Source: Proteles cristata cristata
Lineage: Eukaryota > Chordata > Mammalia > Carnivora > Hyaenidae
DNA length: 64,000 bases
Assembly (NCBI GenBank): GCA_017311185.1
Contig: JAESUZ010002554.1
Span: 310,001 to 374,000 of the forward strand
Direction: 5' to 3'
In this document: positions 57,499 to 64,000 of the stretch, piece after piece
Layout: each line of letters opens with the position of its first letter
How positions within the stretch are numbered: position 1 is the stretch's first letter
Notes under the pieces: model-generated
The model's database searches: none
Told to the model about the DNA's origin: nothing
Seen by the model: the letters and a program-made list of their open reading frames with translations, nothing else
Translations under genes and position numbers: made by a program

Positions 57499-58278
57499 CA
57501 GCAAAACCTTGGTTTGCAAGCATAATTCATTCCAGAAACATGCTTGTAATCCAAAGCACTTTTATATCAAAGTGAATTTCCCCAGAAGAAATAATGCAAA
57601 CTCATATGGTTTGCTCCCCAACCCCAAAATATTTGTATAAAAATGATTACAATACTGTAATATAATACAAAATATATTAAAAAAATAAATTAATCTACAC
57701 TTACCTTTGAAAACCTTCACGGCTGATATGAGGGAGACAAGAAAGGAGGGTTATTGTGTAGGACGACTTTCACTATCACTAACAGATGTTGACTTCAGTA
57801 CGATATTAACAAACTCTTGTCATATACTGTATTAATGTAACCGACAATAAGCCATCAGAGGAAAGGGTCTATATCTGCTGCAGGCAGCCTGACCTAGAAT
57901 GAAGCAAAGCATTCCTAAGCTTACTTTTATATGGAAAAGCAAAGGACTGTTTATAGGTGCTTTGAAGTGACAAAAAAATATACTACTGCCAATTGTAGGC
58001 ACCTTCCAACATTCTGAAAAATCACTGATTTTTGCTGAACACCATGGCCCAAGGCTGAGCATCCAAGCATGGGAGACGATCACCCACTGTCCCTTGGGGA
58101 GAGAGAGAGAAAGCGAGTGCCAGGCACTGGCTTATTTGTGATCACGTGACATTCAGCATCACTTACTACTTGTAATGCAAGACATTGCTCATTTATCAAG
58201 TTAAAGTTTATTAGAAATGTTTGCTTATCTCGTGGAACACTCACGAGAAGAAATAACTCACAATCCAAGGTTTTACAG
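57499..58278 (+). mobile_element. Complete non-autonomous Tigger (Tc1/mariner) element
   Basis: The terminal inverted repeats are cagcaaaaccttggtttgca at the left and, in reverse complement, ctgtaaaaccttggattgtg at the right. They are flanked by TA dinucleotides (57497-57498, 58279-58280), the target preference of the superfamily. The 780-bp interior holds no transposase frame and matches the carnivore Tigger1-type sequence I remember (e.g. gttattgtgtaggacgactttcactatcac). Orientation is arbitrary. Short frames inside are not genes. Confidence 0.88.
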
Positions 58279-58280
58279 TA

Positions 58281-58350
58281 CTTGCTTTGAGTCAGAGAAT
58301 ATTCTAGGTGCTAGAGATACAGTGGTGAACAAAGCATTCAGGGTAAATGC
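58281..58350 (-). repeat. L2 remnant interrupted by the Tigger element
   Basis: 'cttgctttgagtcagagaatattctaggtgctagagatacagtggtgaacaaagc' is the antisense L2 3' block. A TG/CA-alternating patch follows to 58395. Confidence 0.6.
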
Positions 58351-58395
58351 AAATTACACACACCTATACACACATATAATATGTATGTATATATT

Positions 58396-59573
58396 AAGCA
58401 ATGAAAGAAAACAGGGTGTCAATTAGTAAGGAGGAAATGGGTAATATTTTCAATAGGAAATTAATAGTATTTCCCATAGCCTTTCTCTATGCCACAAACA
58501 CGAATACCTTTTTTTTTTTTACTGTGTACCTATATCAATAATGGTTTCACCTCACAGCCCAAAAAGAGAGAAAATACCAAGTTGCCTCCATGAACTGCTT
58601 TCATCCCAAAGTCAAGTCAACTCTGGATAGTGTTGCTCTTCTCTTTAGAAAAAAAAAATGTTATATGTTTTTCTGGCTAAAAAATAAGTCATCAACCTTT
58701 AGATAGCCATTATATGATGACGCAGAAGGAACAGGATATATTTCCCCCCACCCCACCAAAAAAAAGCCTAGTCACAGAAGGCAGACTGGGAAATCAAAAA
58801 TGCAGTAGTCACTGAGACCTAACATAGATCACATCCCTGTGAATGCAAAAAGTATGGATGGACTCTTGGTCATGGAGGCAGAGTGAGTTCTCAGCTCACC
58901 AGTCACGGGACAGCCCTTGATTCTGTTCTCCAAAATAATTTGCTCAGTTTATTGTCTTCCATTGTCCTGGTTCTGCCTTTCAGGAGTCTCCCCTTGTTAT
59001 TTCCTTCGTGGTCTTATCTGAGGTGGACACCTAGGAGAAGGCCTTTCTAGAGAAAGCACATGGTTAGTAATCCCCTTCCTGGTGTCTAAATTCAGAAATA
59101 CATGCATGACCTTAATAACTGAACAATTAGAGGTTTTTTGTGAAATAGATGTTGGGGTTTTTTAGCATTAGTTTCATTGTAATTTACTGCTCATTTGTTT
59201 CCTGCCAATCTCATGCACTAAGAGCAACAGCCAGATGTTTTATGATCTTTTATAACATGAGATTTCCTCTTTTTACCCAGATTTTCTTACATTTTGTGAA
59301 CTTTATTGCTAAATTTTCTACTTCTTTGGCTCTTTTCCTACCACCTTTAGTGTGAAATAGAAAACTATGTTTCCAGTTCTGTAAGACTACAAAATATCTA
59401 CTTTTTTGTACATCACAAAACACTTCCCTGGAAAAGCTGTACTTTACTCCATTCTTGTTTTTCTTTTTTTTTTTTTTTGAATCATTTTTATCTAAATTTC
59501 ATCTTTTCTTGGAGGACTACTAAAAAAAATAGTAATCAGTCCTAATATGGAAACATTCTAATTCCTATTTTTA
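58396..59573. other. Unique sequence
   Basis: Homopolymer T runs at 58508-58520 and 59465-59479. No gene signal. Confidence 0.4.
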
Positions 59574-59787
59574 TTTAAAAAAATTTTAATGCTTATTTAG
59601 TTTTGAGAGAGAGACAGGGCATGAGTTGGGGAGGGACAGACAAAGAGGGAGACACAGGATCCCAAGCAGTCTTCAGGCTTGAGCTGTCAGCACAGAGCCC
59701 TACGCAAGGCTTTGAACTCATGAGCTATGAGACCATGTACTGAGCAGAAGTTGGATGCTTAACTGACTGAGCTACCCAGGTGCCCCC
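59574..59787 (-). mobile_element. Feline SINE with exact target duplication
   Basis: tctaattcctatt flanks it exactly at 59557-59569 and 59788-59800. The body is moderately diverged. An A/C-rich run (aacaaaacaacaacaac) follows. Confidence 0.95.
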
Positions 59788-60019
59788 TCTAATTCCTATT
59801 ACAAAAACAAAACAAAACAACAACAACAAAAAAACAAAAAACCTCTCTAATATTGCACACTCAAAGTATAGGCAAAAATTAGGTAACTATTTTACAATGC
59901 CATAACAAGGGCTCTCCTCTCCTAGGCCTGAAACTGGGCTATCAGTGACCTATGTTCCATGTTGGAATTTGACACATGTTTTTTTTCTGCGAAAGGCCCT
60001 ATACTAAATACTTTGGGTA

Positions 60020-60190
60020 TTTTACTACAACTCTGTTGCATCCACTCAGTTCTGACACCATAACATCAAAGACCTGTAGTCAGTATGTCAACAAGTGGAC
60101 ATGGCTGTAGAATAATAAACTTTATTCACAAAAATAAATGGCAGGTTGGATTTGACTTACAGACCATAATTTATTGAGTCCCTACTTTAG
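60020..60190 (+). repeat. Old DNA-transposon-like repeat
   Basis: 'aataaactttattcacaaaaataaatggcaggttggatttg...cagaccataatttattgag' resembles the end of an ancient mammalian repeat ending '..ccgtagtttgccgacccc'. Family not assigned. Confidence 0.45.
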
Positions 60191-61034
60191 CTCCTTTTCA
60201 CTTGTTTGATTCCAGGTTTTAGTCTGTTACTTTCAATCCCCTGCTGTTCCTGAATAAATTCTGATTTGACAGTAACAGAAAACCTAATTTGGAACCCTTT
60301 AAACAATGAGGAACGTTTATTTTCTCATAAATGACATACTAACAAATGACATAACCAATAATTCCAAATTAGGCTCCTTCAGGATTGTTTAATGCTCCAA
60401 TTTACTATCTCCATCTCAGCGCTGTCAGTATTGATCCAGGTTATATACCTCTCTCTGCCTATCATCTCCAGAGGCTTGTTCTCATCCCCAGGCTAGTGTA
60501 CCTCATGATCACAAAATGGCTGCAGCTGTTCCTGCAGTTAAACACATACACACACCATCCCACTGCAAGAAGTGTTCCTTGTATCTCCTTTCACAGTGAC
60601 AAAGTTTTCCCATATGCTCTCATTAACATACTTCCTTTCCATTTCTTTTGACATAAATGGGGTCACATGCTCACTTGTAAGAAATCACAGTCACAGGCAA
60701 TGGTATTACCACCACTGGGTTCAGTTTCTCAGGATTTACCCTTAGCTGTGGGGCAGACTCACCATTTTTAAATGGGTGGAAGCCTGAACAAAATCTAGGT
60801 CCTGATTACAGTGACCCAGGAAATGGATTTTTGGGTAAAAGACCAATAAAGTGTGAAAACATAGCTCTTTGTGGCTTATTTCCTTTGTAAAACATGTCAA
60901 AAGGGAAATTAAATAATCAAATATTGTGGTATGTTTATCATTTATCCTTACATTTCCTGCCCAAATTTTGAAAGAATGCACTTGGATACGCATAGATGAG
61001 TTATGCAGTAATCCTTCCAATATTTTTAGTTTTA
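60191..61034. other. Unique sequence, possibly old repeat in part
   Basis: 60290-60680 has a repeat-like feel (ttattttctcataaatgac ... cacaaaatggctgcagctgttcc) but I cannot name it. An 88-codon frame is unremarkable. Confidence 0.35.
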
Positions 61035-61640
61035 TGATCTGTTATTATGGAAAACTCCAAATAATTCAAAAGTAGAAGAAATCATAAATTGAATACTACA
61101 TACATACACTCAGCTTCAACATTATCAACCAACTCCTGATGGAACATGTTCTATCTATACCCTTATTCGATTCTACCATCCACTAAATTAGCTTTCATCA
61201 AATGCCATATATCATGTTGTATTTAGTAAATTTTTCACAGTGTACCTCTAAAATTTAAGAAAGTTTTAAGACCCAAACCAAAATATCATTTTTGTATTTT
61301 AAAAAATTAGCATCCTTAATATCGGGATGCTAATATGCAATCATGTATATTTCATGAATTGTCCCAAATTTATTTTTGTAGTTGTTCAGGTCAGAATCTG
61401 AAAAGACTCATACATTCGAATTGTCTGGTATGTTTCTCAGATTTCTGTTCACGCATTGGGTCTTCACACTCTCATTTTGTCTTGGGTTGTTTGATGGACA
61501 GCTGAAATTTGTATCTTTCAGATTTACCTATATTTGCTAGTTACATTCCCTTGGTGTGAACATGTGCCTTGGCTTCTTGTATTTCGTGTAAGATTTAGAG
61601 ACATGATCAGAAAGTTAGATTTAGAAACATGACCAGATTC
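61035..61640 (-). repeat. L1M-like antisense remnant
   Basis: 'ttattatggaaaactccaaataattcaaaagtag', 'cagcttcaacattatcaacc' and 'cacagtgtacctctaaaatttaag' follow a common ancient LINE-derived block. Strand and subfamily are tentative. An 18-bp interrupted palindrome (ttagcatcc...ggatgctaa) sits at 61306-61332. Confidence 0.45.
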
Positions 61641-61974
61641 AGATCCACTTTTTGTCAAGAGTAGCTCATCATTGGTATTGTACATTTCTGTTAGGAAGCA
61701 CATAATACCTGGTTTCTTCTCTCTCTCCTCACAATAATAGCAGCCATTGGGGATCATTGTCTAGGTTTAGTATACTACTAAGACAATATTTTATTCTAAA
61801 GATGCAGAAATAGAAGTTTAGTTAGGTTCATTAAATACAGGCACAGAGGAAGTGTGACAGTTCAACAAATCTTTTTGGATCTAACTTCAAAATGCAGCTT
61901 GAATGGGAACTTGTCACACCTTCAGTCTCACTAGCACATTAATGCAACATCTGTTTTGTGTCACCAGGACTACT

Positions 61975-62335
61975 TCTGCAGCACCTTAATTGTCCACTCT
62001 CGAGCCTGACTTCCTCTAGCTTATTTTCCACATAACAGAGCAAGCCTTCAAAGTAACCATTAAATCATGTTCCTGTTTTTAACCTTCTACTGATTTCCAG
62101 TCTCAGTTACAATAAAAGGCAAACTCATTTTCAAGGTTTACAGGCTCCTACAGTATATGTCTCCTGGATTTGCCTTTGCCTTATGTTCTTCACTCTTCTG
62201 CTCACTGTTCTGTAGCTCCAGAGACTTCTTTGCTCTTCCTGGAAAGTTTCAAGCACTCTCTAACCAGCTTTAGCCTGGAGTCAGCTAAGAAAGCCTTGAA
62301 GAATGCACATAAATTGTTTATCCCCCTGCAGTTTG
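61975..62335 (+). repeat. L2 remnant
   Basis: 'gatttccagtctcagttacaataaaaggcaaactc', 'tctggattt..ccttatgttcttcactcttctgctcactg', 'ccagagacttctttgctcttcctgg' run in sense L2 order. The 70-codon frame over it is not a gene. Confidence 0.6.
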
Positions 62336-62437
62336 TAACACTGGATTTCCACTCCCCATATCTACCATCTATTGTTTACTGACCTGACATTTAAGGGACA
62401 GCAGTTACGTGAATTCATGTCCGTACATTAAATTTGA

Positions 62438-62512
62438 TATATATATGTATATATATAAACATACATATATATACACATATGTGAACATATATGTATACAT
62501 ATATATATAGTG
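62438..62512. repeat. AT-rich imperfect palindrome
   Basis: Alternating TA/TG/CA sequence built of tatatgtata and its complement on both sides of acacatatgtg. It could fold into a long hairpin or cruciform. Confidence 0.8.
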
Positions 62513-62879
62513 AATTTAAGTCTAAGAAATCTGTGGTGAAATAACGTGTTATCTCTCATTTTCATCATAATACAAATTACCCTGAAAACAATGACTATCA
62601 TGTGTTTTTCCCACAGCAGATTATTTCCCTCTCATCATCTTGTCTCTGTGCCTTGGCAGGGGTATTAAATTGTACGAGTAGGATCATAATTTAAGTGATG
62701 TGCTGTCCTCCTTTTGCTTGTTGCAAAGTGATGCAGTAATAGGGATGATATGATACCCATAGAGGCCAGGCAGCCATATGCCTGATTGTTTATGTGGCTG
62801 AGTAATTAAATGACTGTCTCTGTGATAGGGCCCAATGTCATAATAGTTTTCTATGTGGTTGTAAACCAGTTGCAGAAAC

Positions 62880-63160
62880 AAGGTGTTTAGAGAAGAAAGG
62901 ACTTAAAGAGAAAGTAAGAGATGCGTGCAAATATTTGAAGAGCTACATATGGAAGAAAGACAGCATGTAGTTTTCAATTTTCTGAAGGGCTGGACAAGGA
63001 CCAATGTTGGGAATCATAGGAAGGCAAATTGCCTCTCTAGAAAAAGAAGGTCTTAACAGCTGGAACAGTCTGAATGCAGAACAGGCTGCCCCAGGGGAGC
63101 CACCAACAGTTTCAAAGCAGGGAATGACATAACCCCAAGCAGAAGTGCTGAGTCTGGTGT
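62880..63160 (+). repeat. CR1/L3-like old LINE remnant
   Basis: 'acagctggaacagtctgaatgcagaacaggctgcccc...ggagccaccaacagtttcaaagcag' resembles the CR1/L3 3' block (caggctgcc...ggtggtgag...gaggtattcaagcag). The 114-codon minus frame at 62943-63287 lies on it and is not a gene. Confidence 0.45.
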
Positions 63161-63439
63161 TACAGAAGCTTAAGTAGGAGTTTTCATTGTTTGGAGGATG
63201 GGCGCTCCACGTATTAAGGATGCTGCTGGTTGTCAGAACAGTTTTGTCTTTCTGTCCTGGAACCTGAGATTCCTGAATCTCTGACACAGGGCTTTGTCTA
63301 GTTCTAGGATGAATCTGTTGGCTTAAATTCTAATGCTTTTCTTTAGTAGAACAACCAGAAAAGTCTTTTAACTTTAGTGGAAATAGAGGCTTCCTTTTGT
63401 AAAACTTGACAGATGGAAAACCAACTCTGATTTATCTGA

Positions 63440-63620
63440 AGACTGAAATATTTCATTCTTTCATTCAGTCATTTGCTCACTCTGCCAAATATACAGAGTA
63501 TGGAGTCCCATGGTTTGGAAGATATAAAGATAAATTAGTTGTTGATCTGGACTACAAGTAATTTACAGTCTAAGAGAGAATACTGATGTAAATAAATAGC
63601 TGTATTCCAGATAAGGAAAC
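63440..63620 (-). repeat. L2 remnant
   Basis: 'cattcattcagtcatttgctcactctgccaaatatac', 'aatttacagtctaagagagaatactgatgtaaataaatag' follow antisense L2. Confidence 0.55.
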
Positions 63621-63812
63621 ATTTATTTCAAAAAAGACGTTAGGACTAATTAGATTAGCTAGAGTTGAACATTTTGCCATTGTGAGAAAAGCATTTATCA
63701 TTTACATATTAATTACCTTAAGTTAAACTAATATTCCTTTCAGAGATATGCCGACCAGAAGGTGAATATTAGGTTGTATAGTAATAGACTTTGTAAAAAA
63801 GAAGTTATCACA

Positions 63813-64000
63813 GGGGTGCCTGGGTGGGTCAGTCGGTTAAGTGTCTGACTTTGACTCAGGGCATGATCTCACGGTTCATAGGTTCGAGCTCCACATCAGG
63901 CTCTCTGCTGACAGCTCAGAGCCTAGAGCCACCTTTGGATTCTGTCTCCCTCTCTCTGCCCTTCCCCTGCTCTGTCTCTCTCTCTCAAAAAATTAATAAA
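63813..64000 (+). mobile_element. Feline SINE, cut by the window end
   Basis: Head ggggtgcctgggtgggtcagtcgg through to the tail start, ctcaaaaaattaataaa. The rest of the tail and the right flank lie outside the window. Confidence 0.95.

Noticed and set aside
62943..63287. 114-codon minus-strand frame
   Set aside because: It overlaps a probable CR1/L3-like repeat and has no start context or recognisable domain.

Overview
This window looks like nuclear DNA from a cat-family carnivore. The main evidence is about thirty copies of the tRNA-Lys-derived carnivore SINE in its feline form: a head close to 'ggcgcctgggtggctcag', a CT/GA-rich middle, and an AATAAA/poly-A tail. Carnivore-type L1 3' ends and a carnivore Tigger element agree. 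There is no prokaryotic gene organisation, no operon, no CRISPR array and no rRNA gene. The sequence is AT-rich and about half of it is recognisable repeat.

Only one place looks like host gene structure. A CpG-rich promoter (about 5.70-5.99 kb, + strand) carries an X-box (RFX) motif. It is followed by a strong-Kozak ATG at 5990 and a short coding stretch that ends at a good splice donor at 6036. I read this as the first coding exon of a gene, possibly a ciliary one because of the X-box. I do not recognise the protein. If this is right, the remaining 58 kb is mostly its first intron. On the same strand, at 16671/16672, a polypyrimidine-AG is joined directly to GTAAGT, the layout of a recursive splice site, with a second strong donor 206 bases downstream.

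Layout. 0-5.6 kb: SINE cluster with stacked insertions. 5.7-6.1 kb: promoter and exon. 6-12 kb: mostly unique sequence with old MIRs and a TATC repeat. 12.2-14.4 kb: 5'-truncated antisense L1 (ORF2 end and 3' UTR). 14.4-22 kb: unique sequence, MIRs (one with a 72-bp tandem duplication), SINEs. 22-27 kb: old antisense L1M pieces, microsatellites and a sense L1. 27-44 kb: unique sequence with scattered SINE, MIR and L2 and an L1 inversion mosaic near 36 kb. 43.6-52 kb: SINE-rich, with a SINE-in-SINE insertion. 53.0-55.8 kb: a mosaic of two different endogenous retroviruses on the minus strand, both broken. 57.5-58.3 kb: a complete non-autonomous Tigger transposon. 59-64 kb: old LINE/DNA repeats and two SINEs, the last cut by the window end.

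None of the long open reading frames is a convincing host gene. The longest (160 codons, minus, 18940-19422) is MIR-derived sequence lengthened by the tandem duplication. Repeat family names rest on remembered consensus features, not on a database search.
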